From contig CAJQUW010015614.1 in NCBI GenBank assembly GCA_907163375.1, forward strand, positions 186,001-250,000: DNA of 64,000 nucleotides, given 5' to 3'. Under the pieces are notes generated by a model that saw only the letters and a list, made by a program, of their open reading frames with translations, was not told the DNA's origin and made no database searches. A program made the translations under genes and the position numbers. The DNA comes from Prostheceraeus crozeri (lineage: Eukaryota > Platyhelminthes > Polycladida > Euryleptidae). This document shows, one piece after another, positions 53,495 through 64,000 of the stretch; the stretch's first letter is position 1, and every line of letters starts with the position of its first letter.

Positions 53495-53925
53495 TGTGAG
53501 GAATTTGCCTCGCATGTAATCGACACCGGCCACCGAATTGAGTGGGAACATTGCGAGACACTAGATCGGGAGCCGGTTTACCACAAATGCCTCATTAAAG
53601 AGTCCTTATGGTCGAACAAGTTCACAAGTGTAAACACGTGTGAGTGCAATAATGGAACTGCTTGGACTGAAGTCCTTTAAGGTGTGCCTCTTTCTTCTTG
53701 TTTCTCGTTTTGTTTTATCTTTTCTTCATTTTACATTTGACTTTTAGATAGTAGTAAATCTAGTTTCTGTCGTTTTCATAGAGATTTCGAACACTTATTG
53801 CCTATTGTTAATTTATTGATCATGTCTGAACTTAGATTTCGTTCATATATTTAGATTGTGAGATGATTTTGTGATTTCAGACCGTGACTATGCTTACCAG
53901 TGGTAAGCGAAATGCATTGTGATTT
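53495..53925 (+). pseudogene. Penelope-like element fragment 4: C-terminal coding end and 3' region
   Basis: The plus strand reads EEFASHVIDTGHRIEWEHCE, TLDREPVYHKCLIKESLW then NGTAWTEVL and stop (53680). This matches the end of PLE GIY-YIG domains (A.H....H.idW.....l.rE.....R.ikEsl.I). A T-rich 3' region follows and, at 53882-53925, a hammerhead-like motif. No reverse transcriptase. Broken and old. Confidence 0.68.
53882..53925 (+). ncRNA. Hammerhead-like remnant in PLE fragment 4
   Basis: Stem II is perfect over seven pairs (GCTTACC/GGTAAGC), then GAAA, palindromic TGCA and TT. The CUGANGA box has decayed to TGACTAT. Probably inactive, but the layout is that of the PLE hammerheads. Confidence 0.4.
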
Positions 53926-54689
53926 GGCTTAACTTTGCTTTGTCAAAAGCGAACACTTGGTTTACCCTGGCTCCACAACTTATGCCTAAATCATGTTTTA
54001 ATTCACCATTTAATTCTATGCTAAGGACAACAAGATGGTTGAGAATCCCGGCAGCTTTTTAAGCTCTGAAAGTCGGGGGGATATGGAGCTGTGACTTTCC
54101 AAATAAATCAAGGAATCCTCGTATCCGGAATGGAAACGTGATGAAACAGTAACTTACTGCGGATACAAGAATAATTCATTATTCTAACCGATATTTCGCT
54201 TTGGGGTTTATCAAGGTTACAATAAGTAAAGCAGATAGTGGTAAAAGTCAAACCTATCCAAACAATCTTTAAGTGCAGCTAAAGGAGAAACATTAATGGA
54301 TGAACTCGCTACATGACAGTGTCCACATGTAGATCTAGACATCCGTTCATCAGCCCGCATGTCCATAGCTTCCAACGTGAGTTTCTTCTGAGTATTAGTC
54401 AATCCACAATACAGAATCGTCCGTAAAAAGAACAATAAGTTTGGCAACACAAGCAAAGAATCTGAGAAAAATTCACAGACTCTTGTTACAAACAGACTGA
54501 AAAAAGTAAAGAATACCCTACAAGATATCCAGGAAAAATTCAACGCCAGCTTCCTAGAAAATTAAAGTCTGAAACTAGGAATGAGCTTATATCATAACTT
54601 GCGCCATAAGCTCGCCCAGTTACTGCGCTATACAGATATTACTAGATTCGCTGTCCCTTCGTGGATGAAGCCGCAAGGCGCAAAATGAT
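53926..54689. other. Unassigned stretch
   Basis: A Lys/Asn-rich plus frame (about 54389-54564, ending LQDIQEKFNASFLEN) could be a short exon end or chance; no family pattern. Confidence 0.3.
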
Positions 54690-55175
54690 CAATACTACAC
54701 TAGGTGACATGCCACGCGTGATTCACGCGTAATTACGGAACACCCCAAACATCCGTGGTTAAAGACATTTTATTCTTCTACCCGCGTACATACGCGCTGC
54801 ACTAAGAGTCGGAAATCACTTGATCTGATGCTGTTAAAACATGGGAAATGTTTATGAATACGCGCGGGCGAGCGTTTATAGTTTGCGCGTCGTCCACGGT
54901 TGTCCGCGTTGCCGCTTGAACCACTAAGATGAACCGGTAAGCATGTTCTGTCTTCCCTGAGCATGAAATTGAGGTCCTATCACATTGTTTAGCCTCTGAT
55001 ACATGCAGACACATGAGACGCAAAGTCTCAGTACTGTCAACTATACTAACTTATATAACTTATATTGCAGCAATATCCCGCATAGCCACGGATGTTTGGG
55101 GTCATGTGTAATTACGCGTGGTTCACGCGTGAATTACGCGTGATTGAGCGTGGCATGTCACCTAGTGTAGTATTG
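54690..55175 (+). mobile_element. MITE family K, copy 2 (486 bp)
   Basis: Inverted ends CAATACTACACTAGGTGACA and the perfect inverse TGTCACCTAGTGTAGTATTG, continuing through TGCCACGC. The interior matches copy 1 in opposite orientation. The outer eight bases (CAATACTA) are mirrored on both sides but differ from the outer bases of copy 1 (CATACGC), which are also mirrored. Confidence 0.85.
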
Positions 55176-55183
55176 CCGGACTA

Positions 55184-55400
55184 GTCCGGCCGCCAGAGCA
55201 AGTTTCTGCAAGGAACGTGGCCGAAACTGAGACTTTCACAGAATGATGTATACCATATGCCTACTACCAATCTGCACGTCTGCCGAGTTCTAGTGAGTTC
55301 CTCTTCTTGTCAGACACAATCAAAGAAAAACACATGTAAATACAATGGGACGCAGATTGCAGTTTTTAGTTAAAATGAAAGTTTCTATATTTTCGCTTAT
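55184..55400 (+). mobile_element. Foldback family J, copy 4 (left arm only)
   Basis: GTCCGGCCGCCAGAGCAAGT, TGAGACTTTCACAGAATGAT and GTTCTAGTGAGTTCCTCTTC match the left arm of J1. The right arm is missing. The element begins in GCCGGACTAGTCCGGC, as if one J end abutted another. Confidence 0.75.
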
Positions 55401-55662
55401 TAAGCATTTTGGAACATATTGATAAGCAAGTCCTCTAAGTTGTTCGAAGATTTTAATTGGTCCTTCGATTTTGAAACTCATGATTCATTTTAGATATGCA
55501 AGGAACAGCTTCCAAAATCAAAAATTCATTTGTGCTCCTGCCGCTGACAATTTCGTTTGGTTTATAAGCAAGATTGACTCTCGTGAAGTTGTTTTTATTC
55601 AAATAACGAATGCCCATCCGTTATCCTACGTGCATATGTAAGTAAATCATGTCCTCACACTG
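55401..55662. other. Short unassigned stretch
   Basis: No feature is seen between the J fragment and the H element. Confidence 0.3.
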
Positions 55663-56392
55663 CAGGGATGCGGAGTCGGAGTCCCGGAGTCCTATCATTT
55701 TTGTTGGAGTCGGAGTCCTATCAAATGATAGGACTCCGGCCTATAACCAGACCAGAAAAATAATACAAAAAAATTATTTGTTCTCGTGCATAGCTGTCAC
55801 CGTCTTGATGTCAACTTTCTCCGTCAAACAAAAGTATAGAGACACTGCTGCATGCAAAGCTTGTAATAGTGGAGGGAATGAACCATGATAGTGAAAAAAG
55901 GATTGTCTTTTCACTCGGTGATTCAGTAGAGAAGACAAGCCTTCCTAGCCTCGATCACACCTACGCGCCAAAGGTCACATCAGAGACAAAAATGAAATAC
56001 TAGTTTGTTTGAGAACATTACCTCTTGCCCTCACGTTAATCGTGTGTAATGGCTCCTCTAAAGCGCATATTAAAATCGGAAGTGTACTCATTTTTTTTGG
56101 AGAAGGATGGGGGATTTTCCTGCCTGGTAGAGACTGGAGAAAAACCGTGTAAAGCACACATCAGAGAGGATCCGAGTCGCATGCATCCAACTGAAAGCGA
56201 CATTTGATCAACTTTCATCGTTAATGATTGATAATTGATACAATGATCACTAAAATAGGTTCAGGTAAGCCTATAATGATCTATGATGCATGTTACAAGT
56301 TTTTTTTCAAAAAACTAGGCTATATACGTGTATACTTGCCACTCGGAATCGGAGTCGGAGTCCTATCAAAATGATAGGACTCCGCATCCCTG
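55663..56392 (+). mobile_element. hAT-type MITE family H, copy 3, full length (730 bp)
   Basis: The ends are CAGGGATGCGGAGTCGGAGT and the inverse (ACTCCGCATCCCTG), with additional internal inverted copies of GGAGTCGGAGTCCTATCA near both ends. The flanks TCACACTG and TCAAACAG agree at six of eight positions. This end sequence is common among non-autonomous hAT elements. No coding capacity. Confidence 0.82.
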
Positions 56393-58276
56393 TCAAACAG
56401 TGATCACTTTCAACCTTCAACAATCAATATGCAGAAGTTCGAGAATAAGTGAGATTTCGTATGAAAAACATGCCAGATATCTGTAAGCGTACGAGAATCT
56501 CGTATTAGATGTTAGTTTAAAATTGTATGTGATTTTGGTATCTGTTTGTATGTAATTTTCGTACCCAGCGATTTAAAGTGTGGATTTAACGAAGTGGATA
56601 TCGGAGAATAAGGAAATTCTGCCAAATATTCTTTAAATATGATGAAGCTTGTTTTACATTAAATGGACTCGTTAAGTGATGCAGCTGTGTGATGAGGGCA
56701 ACCCAGATGCAAAATAGGCATCTCCACTCACTAAAATTTTGCATTTGGATGGTGATTTTTTCCAAATTCAAATCACAGCCGTATTCTTTCGAATCGACTG
56801 TAGATCAAAGCAATTACACCAACATGTTTCGTGATCACCTCATACCAACATGATTGAAGTCCTCATTCCTCGAAGAAGGTACGAGATTTTCTATCCTCGA
56901 AAATCCCTGTAGACCGAAGTAATTGGTCTTGGGGTGTGGTCTTCCCGTGGCCACCGGGGCCTGCCGATTTGTGCCCGTTAGGCTTTTAGGGAAGACTCAT
57001 GTGCATCATCATTTTGTCATAGGATTTATGAGTTGAAGGAGAAAATCTCTGAGGAAATGCACCATCTGATACCAGGCAAGCTTCATGGTACTGTTGGCCA
57101 TTTATTCTCTAGATCGCAGGTTGCTTTCGATGCTCGAGGAGAATTGCATAAACACTCACTGGTTGCATACTTTCAGTGAACCTTGCTTGTGATAGGCTCA
57201 ATTGTAAACTGTCGGAAGGAAAATTGATTTTTGATTTGATCTTGAGCGATACAAATTTCGAAGTTTAAGCTGCTTCTGATGAAATTTAAATATGCTAGTG
57301 AACTGCCAAAAAATTATATTTTACACAGAAAACCCCATGTCTTGGTAATTATTCAGTACTACACGCCATTGAAGTATTGTGTACATTATGACTCACCCTG
57401 TATGTTAGTGGGCAAAACACAAAATTACACAGTGTATTGAATTGCCAATGCAAAATGATATATAATTATTACCTATCAGCTGCATACAAGCGCTAACTAT
57501 CAGACAGCCTCATGGATTTTGTTAACATAATAATATCGCAATGATAATTCAAAGAAGGATATACAGTTGAACAATTTTATATCAGGTAAGAGAAGAGAAT
57601 TGTCTTCAAGACACTCCAGCAGGAAAAAATACCAACAAGAAAAGCATCATGAATTGCTTTCCCTTTTCAGTAAACATGAAAGCACCCCATACCACTCAAA
57701 AAGCAAGATAAAAACTTACAGATATAACTAATAGACAGCATCATAACGAGCAAACGCTAACATTCAAAAAGGTGGCAAAATCAACTTGGACGGGATTGAA
57801 TATCTCAGTCCCACTTGCGTAATTTGCACAAATTTGCAGCTAGTTGCTAGTCTAATGGCCTGATTTAATTGATGTGTTATCATGCTTATTGCAATATTAA
57901 TGGAAGAAATGGCAAATACCTACAGCTATGTTCGATAAAATATGACAGATAATGACTAAAAGAATCGAAATTAGGAAGCAAAAATACTAATATTACACTT
58001 CATAGTACATGAATTTTGAAAGTAGATTTGCAGCAGAATCATAAAAATATATTGTCAAGACTTTTCGCGTGTCGTTTGCGACTTTTCATATGTTCTGATT
58101 TATGGTGCTGTATTTCCAAACATTTAGAGCATCAAAATATCAAATCGTTTAATTGTTAGGATCATATTAATTAATAGGTTAGTGATAATTCTAATGTTCA
58201 AATTCCGCATAAGTGTCTCATATCGTTATATTTATTCTGAAAAAATGGTCTACAAGTCAAATATAATGTAAGTTAA
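56393..58276. other. Unassigned non-coding stretch
   Basis: Nothing was recognised on either strand in 1.9 kb. Confidence 0.4.
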
Positions 58277-58622
58277 ACCCTCTCTCCGCTGGGGTGTTTT
58301 TCGTCCCCCCCCTCTGCGAGTTTTTTGAATATCGTTTTAACCAAACAAGCTATGGCCACCAGATTTCTAGTACCTTATTTTCTACGCATTATGCAACTTT
58401 TGACACGAAAATAAATTTGGCACAATACTTTTAGCATGAGAGCTATTTTAAAATTTGAATGTTTGGAATATTTTGGCTGATTTCGGTATATATTTACTTC
58501 TGATGTATATTGTGGTATCAATTCTTGATGAAATAAGCTGAGATTATATAAAGGATTCTTATTATTCTTATAAAGGACCCCCCCCCCCACTGGGGATCGG
58601 TGGGAAAATACAAGGGCAAAGG
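58277..58622. mobile_element. TTAA-flanked repeat N (346 bp)
   Basis: TTAA lies on both sides (58273-58276 and 58623-58626). The ends are ACCCTCTCTCCGCTGGGG and, inverted, CCTTTGCCC...CCCAGTGGGG, only roughly symmetrical. C-runs (CCCCCCC, CCCCCCCCCC) flank an AT-rich core that recurs at 1570-1865. Probably a piggyBac-mobilised MITE. Confidence 0.55.
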
Positions 58623-58626
58623 TTAA

Positions 58627-59219
58627 CTAACTGCAAGCTTCATATCATCACTGAATCTCTAAAAATTCAGAATCGCTGGGCCAAACGACATGTTTTGATC
58701 AATTTTCACATGAAAGCATTTTATGACAATGTTGTTCATGTCAGCCGTTCTACTTGTGATCTCTGATTGCACTCGCACAATTCATGTGATTCATGTTATG
58801 GTAAAATCTATACAAATGTCATTCATGTCATAATGTTATTCATGTTATGAAATCTTTTCGTGTAGATTCCCAGTAAATTCCACTAGTATGGCATCACAAG
58901 CATACTTTACAAAGTAAGATAGAATTTCAAAACTTTCAAAATCAGTGAGAATTTTATTCATATCTGAATTACATAAATGAATATGTTGAATGCTGCAAAA
59001 ATCGGTTAACTCATTATCTGAGAATGTATCTCTACAGCGAGGGATAGTCATTCTGGTTTGAGCTATTTAGATTTATGCCGGTTTGAACCGCATACTCTTT
59101 TCCTCTGAATGTGTTAAAATGAGCTTCAGGTGAATGTGCGCCGCTGCGTGCTCCAAAAATTATTTCCCAAAACGTTTGGAAATAAACACTTATTGACTAA
59201 TCAGACTTTGAATTTCTAT
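58627..59219. other. Unassigned stretch
   Basis: ATTCATGTCAT/TTCATGTTATG words repeat at 58735-58850; otherwise nothing. Confidence 0.35.
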
Positions 59220-59742
59220 TTAGATTTTGAGTACGATGATTTTGTGACTATCAAATAAACACCATAAATAAAAACCGAGCACCAGAATGCAGTTTCGTTT
59301 TATGCCCGCCATTTTGATTTTTTTCTCATTTCTCGAAAAGTGCTAGCCGCATGATATTCCAACAGTGACTAACTGAAAAGAGCGGATCAAACTACATCGA
59401 AAGCTGTTCGTGAAATAATTGAGACTTTTTAATCTCTCCCCAGAATGCAGTTTCGGGTTCATATCCGCCAGTTTGAATTTTCGTTATTTTCTCGATAAAG
59501 GCTAATCGCGGGATTTTTTGACAATTATATTTGAAGAGAGCGGGTGAAATTACATAGGAAACCGCTAACAAAGTGTTTGAGAATTTCTTTAATCCAACAC
59601 CAGAATTCAATTTCGGTTTTTTCGGTCCTCCATTTTGAATTTTCATAATTTTCTCGAGAAGAACTAGTTGCATGATTTTTAAACCATGATTTTTGAAAGT
59701 TTCATACAATAATACACCAGAAACATAATGGGAAATTTTCAA
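59220..59742. repeat. Tandem repeat, ~160-bp unit, three diverged copies
   Basis: CCAGAATGCAGTTTCG...CCGCCATTTTGA...TTTCTCGA begins near 59283, 59441 and 59601, giving a spacing of 158-160 bases. Units differ by about a quarter. The 116-codon minus frame (59392-59742) follows from the repeat. Confidence 0.72.
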
Positions 59743-61004
59743 AATGAAACCACCTCTCCTGGTACACCGTGGACGGAAACGGTTGCCAATTCTGTGTCCC
59801 TATGAAATATTCACAAATCTTTGTAATAGTTTCTCTAATACATGTATGTCATGGATGATGCGATTTACATTATTTGATAAACAGACATGTCTTTTTTATC
59901 CATCAGTGGTGCGTGCAGTTCAGTCGCACGGTGCCTTTTCTGGTTGGATCGTCTGTTGAAAACATTACTGAGGCAGGAAATCTTGTCGATAGTCTCAATG
60001 AGACAGCTGTTTGGAATACTGAAAACTAAAAGGGATATTCACACCAGCTATCATAATAGCAAGAGCAGCAAATATACAGTGCAGAACACAGGTGTTAGAA
60101 AGTTGCAAAGTGAATGAATGAGATCTTGATGACATGTTTGAGATGAGATGTAACAATACCCTGATTGGAATAGTGCTGAAAATTGTAGATCTTCAAAAGA
60201 GGGTGGTGCTGACATTTTTCTTTGTGTAGAGACTAGTTTGCGTGTTTCTGTAATGTGTTCAGCGATGGGGAGGACCTCTGCTTCTGTATTTGTTTCGCGT
60301 GTGCATCCTGTGGCGATCTTGAGCGCTCTGTCTTATATTACCTACAGTTTGTCGATGTTTTATTTTTGAGATGATTGGTGACCACGCTGTACATGTAGAT
60401 ATGTATTCCAAGAGGGTCTCTTGCTGTTGTCCCCAATTGGTTTGAAGTGAGACATGAGGAATCACTCAACTTTCCTCCGCGATAAATTCGTCAAATGGAA
60501 ACATTATTCACATCGTTCGAATCCTCACGATCTAAATTTGCTGACTGCGATTACATTCTGATGCCGGTAATAATGACATACATGTTGAGCTATTTGTGCA
60601 TTTAGTGGTCTACAAGCAATTCGAATTGAAATTGACGATTTCCAAGAAGATATTCTAAATAGAGATTAAAGTTTAAAGTTCATGAAGGCCAACTTTGATG
60701 AAATTTGGATTAATTGTCAGAAAGACGAAGACACTAAAAGTCACAGCAAAAAATAGAGGCGTAGCTACTACAAGTTTTTATCAGCATCAAAAAAATGCAG
60801 GGGGATCAGGAGCATCTCCTCCCCGGTAAAATAGGGTCTAACGCAACATTTACATGTACGGGCATATTGCATTGATGCAGTATCAACATTGATTTTCTCG
60901 GTTTGCAATTATCCCAGTCTTGGGAGACGCCGATATCATTGGACATTGATGGTTAGGATATGGGGTTCACGGAAACACACACATTATCTTCTCCCTGTAA
61001 ATCA
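59743..61004. other. Unassigned stretch
   Basis: No gene or repeat was recognised. Confidence 0.4.
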
Positions 61005-61012
61005 TGAATGAT

Positions 61013-61701
61013 AAGAGCTGGAACTGGGCTGCTTTTTTCTGGCCGGGCCCGCATTCACTCCAAAGGGTTAGCCCCGGGCCTGGCCCAGATGAATTTTGTT
61101 ATATGTCGTTTTGCGCATTTTATCATCCTTAATAAAATAACGACAGTGCTAGTTGAATGCAGTTGCCTTCAAAACATTCTAAAAAACTGATTATTGATCG
61201 CATGCTGTACGGCCCATGTACCATCTGCAAGCAAATTAGCAGTGAGGTGAATTTTTAACTTCGAATTCAAAGTCAATTTTTGTTTGTTTTAAAAAATACT
61301 GTACATGTCCCCCTTGTCTATCACATTTAACTTGGATCACATTTGATGTACCGATAGCTGACATAAGCTATAATAAGTATTGCTAAAGCGGGGAAAACGA
61401 AGACAGTGAAGACGTGCATCTGGAGAAATGAAGTCACTAGGTCAAAAGTTAAACTAAATATTCAATCCATTCTTGTGACCAAAATTTCAGAGAATTGTCA
61501 TTTTTCAAATCGCCGATCGATTATATGTTTTTTTTCATATCATTACATAAGAGTCATGTTGATAGGACATCACACAAATTGATTCGGAGAATTGAAAATG
61601 ATAAAATGAGATAATTGTCATTCATTTCAGTCATAATAAACATCTGTTCGGGTGCTAGATATTTCAGGCCCAAGCCCGGCCCGAGCCCACTTCCAGCTCT
61701 G
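61013..61701 (+). mobile_element. hAT-type MITE O (689 bp)
   Basis: The ends are AAGAGCTGGAACTGGGCT and the inverse AGCCCACTTCCAGCTCTG, followed inside by GGCCGGGCCCG / CGGCCCGAG blocks. The exact 8-bp target duplication is TGAATGAT (61005-61012 and 61702-61709). No transposase frame. Confidence 0.85.
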
Positions 61702-61709
61702 TGAATGAT

Positions 61710-62379
61710 GTGTCTGACTGACGCAAAAAACCATCATTACAAACAGTCACACCAAGCAGAAATTCCTTTATGAGAAAGCAACTCAGGATAAAGAGAATTT
61801 GAGTCAACTAGTCATTTGACATGGGAAATTGATGACATCAATTAATTAAAATTGGAACTGCTGAGCAATCAATTAATTGAACGTTAATGAAATCTTGATA
61901 AACTCTGTAACCGTCTCTGCCGTACGTAACTTATCTGATGAACTACTTGGTATTTTATAAGTCTTCAATCTTTTCTGCAGTCTGCAAAGCGCATAATACT
62001 GATATTAAATATACGTTTTCAGATTTGTTTTTAGGAGTCCGCAAGCATTTATAGATTCATTTTTCTCAGCCCCTGATATTTCTGGATTCTTTAATTGAAT
62101 ATTATGTCAAATGTGCAATAATGAATGCTTCAAAAATTATCATGTCGTGCATTGAATCCGCTCCTTTGCATTGTCTACATCGTTTTCCTTCCGACTATTT
62201 ATATTTGACTACAGCAGAAACTAAGGCTTCATTTACACTGTGAGCTTCTCCAAACTTTTCAGAGAAAAGCGTTTTGCAGCAAATATTAAGTTTAAGTTGT
62301 GGACTACCGCACAGGGAGCAAAGCATGCAGAGGGATTAATAAGTTGCGGACATACGTTTGCTCGGGACGCTGGTGTTTG
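61710..62379. other. Unassigned stretch
   Basis: Nothing was recognised. Confidence 0.35.
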
Positions 62380-63145
62380 CTTTGCTTCCCTCATGATTTT
62401 TCATGAGATTTTTCCTCATATACGTCTCATGAAATTTCATGCGGATTTGGAACGTTTTCGCATAAAATATCTCATCAACTTTCATGAGTTTCTCATAAAA
62501 ATCTCATTAATAAATTCACAGTTGCTCTTTCATACTCCTGAACTTATTTTTCTGGCATTTAGTTATTGAGGCTTTGTCGGCCCCGCCACCTTCCCCTGAG
62601 CATTCCCACGCCATGTCCACAGTGCTGATTCAGTATTTGCAATAATAAGCCATTATTCTACAATAAGATATTGAACTGTGATTGTATATATCTCTATTTT
62701 CAACATCTTGAATTCAACATCCAATTGTAAAGTCAAATCATCTATGCATCATCTAGACACGGCTGTTGTAGATCGTTATGATGTATTCTATACTGTTGCT
62801 TTTTATCCTTTATAGACTAAACTTGGAGATTCTGATCGATTGAATAAGCTTTCTTATGTCTCCTTCCTTTCGCAGCTGACATGCATACCTTACTACTTAT
62901 AAACTTATTTTCACAAAAACCGCATTGAATGCTCTTGATTTTCCCATGAACGCATCATGAGATTTTATCCTCATGAATGTTCTCATTACCACTCACAATA
63001 TTCTCATCAAAGCTTCATGAGAACATCATGAGTTCAATATTTTCTTATGAGAATGTCATGAGATTCATCATAACCTCATGAGCTCTCATAAAAATCTCAT
63101 GAATCCGCATTAAATTTCATGAGTACTCATGAAAAGTTTTCGTGA
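62380..63145. repeat. Two CATGAG/CTCATG-rich clusters
   Basis: At 62390-62500 and 62940-63140 the words CTCATGA, TCATGAG and ATGAGATTT recur every 10-25 bases in both orientations, about 25 times in all, with the second cluster largely the inverse of the first. The 109-codon frame at 62240-62569 runs through the first cluster and has no domain pattern. The pair may be the ends of an old inverted-repeat element. Confidence 0.5.
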
Positions 63146-64000
63146 GGGTTTGCTCGGCTTTTAGTGTGGCTGAGGCCTAATGTTTCTAATAGTCATCCCA
63201 TTGCTCCGACGCCTTTGTCTTCCAAATGCTTTGTCATCTTGAGATTGAAAAGTTGACCAATCTACTGCTCCTGAAAAGTCGGAGAATTTGAACTATTCTA
63301 AATTATCATTCATCTTATATATAAAATGCAAAACGCCGACAAACTCCTCCTAAACCATGAAACTTTACGCCAATATGATACTACCATTTAATAGAACAAA
63401 AAATTTGTAGTTAAAACCGCCCGGTCTCATTTCCCCAAGTATCATAATTGCAGAGAAAAGTAGACGTTTGTGTAAATTTTTACCGAAAAAATATTAATTA
63501 CACAAGTAACTACATTAAATTTACAAATGAACTCCTCATTTGCTTTAAAAAAATTGGCTCGCTAGACATGCGTCTCATTGATTCTAATGTTTCACGACGG
63601 ATTCAGCAACAGCTAATGAGAACGCGATCTAAATGGTAAGACAGCCAATCAGTGTGGGCGAATGACTTGGTAAACTTGGCATGCAACAATGTAACTAGCA
63701 CTGTCTTAATTTAACATACTTATGCACATAAATCCTGGACGAAGTCCGGGGGCCTTACTAATTCTATTATAAATGGCTACTGGGATGACTTTCATCATCG
63801 TATGAGAATCCTCTCTTTCTTCGTCTTTGCTATCAATTCCTTTAATATGTTTCCTTTCTAAACCAAGTTTTCTCCAACTGTCCGTAAAACCCCTGCGGTG
63901 AAATTTATCATTTTCACATGGGGAAGATCTGATGTTGATTTTCCACTCGACTTCATACACCTACATTTCCCGTTATCGTTGCAGGTGACTCGTACGAAGA
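63146..64000. other. Unassigned stretch to the window end
   Basis: The frames 63448-63639 (+) and 63706-63960 (-) have no recognisable family pattern. Confidence 0.35.

Noticed and set aside
54802-55023. Minus-strand frames within MITE K
   Set aside because: Inside a non-coding inverted-repeat element; the frame is not kept in the other K copy.
61933-61960. CTGATGAACTAC as a further hammerhead candidate
   Set aside because: No stem II helix and no GAAA box follow; a chance match to the seven-base box.

Overview
This is AT-rich animal (invertebrate-type) nuclear DNA. It has long non-coding stretches, splice and poly(A) signals, no operons, and very dense, nested repeats: piggyBac, hAT, Tc1/IS630-like DNA transposons, LINEs, Penelope-like elements (PLEs) and many short inverted-repeat elements (MITEs). 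The sequence alone does not name a species. Only two pieces look like host genes: a RING-finger first exon of TRIM-like type (43.05-43.36 kb, ending at a GTAAGT donor) and a small secreted protein (30.03-30.27 kb, followed by AATAAA).

Layout. 0-2.7 kb: unassigned, with one repeat copy. 2.7-6.2 kb: hammerhead-like relic, a 703-bp foldback element, hAT-type MITEs of families A and B. 6.5-10.6 kb: LINE 3' end, palindromic MITE E, two copies of MITE family C, and an inverted-repeat element filled with a 51-bp minisatellite. 11-16 kb: foldback fragment, then a C copy that took in first or second a PLE fragment and a Tc1/IS630-like transposon. 16.5-21.3 kb: TTAA-flanked MITEs and a second foldback. 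22.6-23.7 kb: piggyBac remnant. 25.2-27.3 kb: C copy split by a hAT element. 27.7-29.8 kb: MITE K, LINE fragment, PLE fragment between inverted repeats. 30.5-33 kb: C copy split by a piggyBac element that itself carries a LINE fragment. 34-39.5 kb: C, H and foldback copies, and a C copy split by a BED-zinc-finger hAT. 40-41.1 kb: element D split by a 417-bp insert carrying two divergent hammerhead ribozymes. 42-49 kb: third PLE piece, RING exon, MITEs, A and B again nested the other way round. 49.8-64 kb: more C, B, D, K, J, H copies, a fourth PLE piece, a 160-bp tandem array and two further MITEs.

Most striking is the 40.36-40.78 kb insert. It has an exact 12-bp target duplication and two nearly identical 130-bp arms in inverted order. 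Each arm has a tRNA-like head (B box) followed by a hammerhead ribozyme with complete core, stem I, stem II and a four-base palindromic stem III (CATG). Four other sites, three of them next to PLE remains, show the same GAAA-plus-palindromic-tetramer layout with decayed cores, which suggests ribozyme-bearing retroelements have been active here repeatedly.

Family letters (A, B, C and so on) are local labels for repeats compared within this window only. Coordinates of truncated repeats are approximate to about 10-30 bases.
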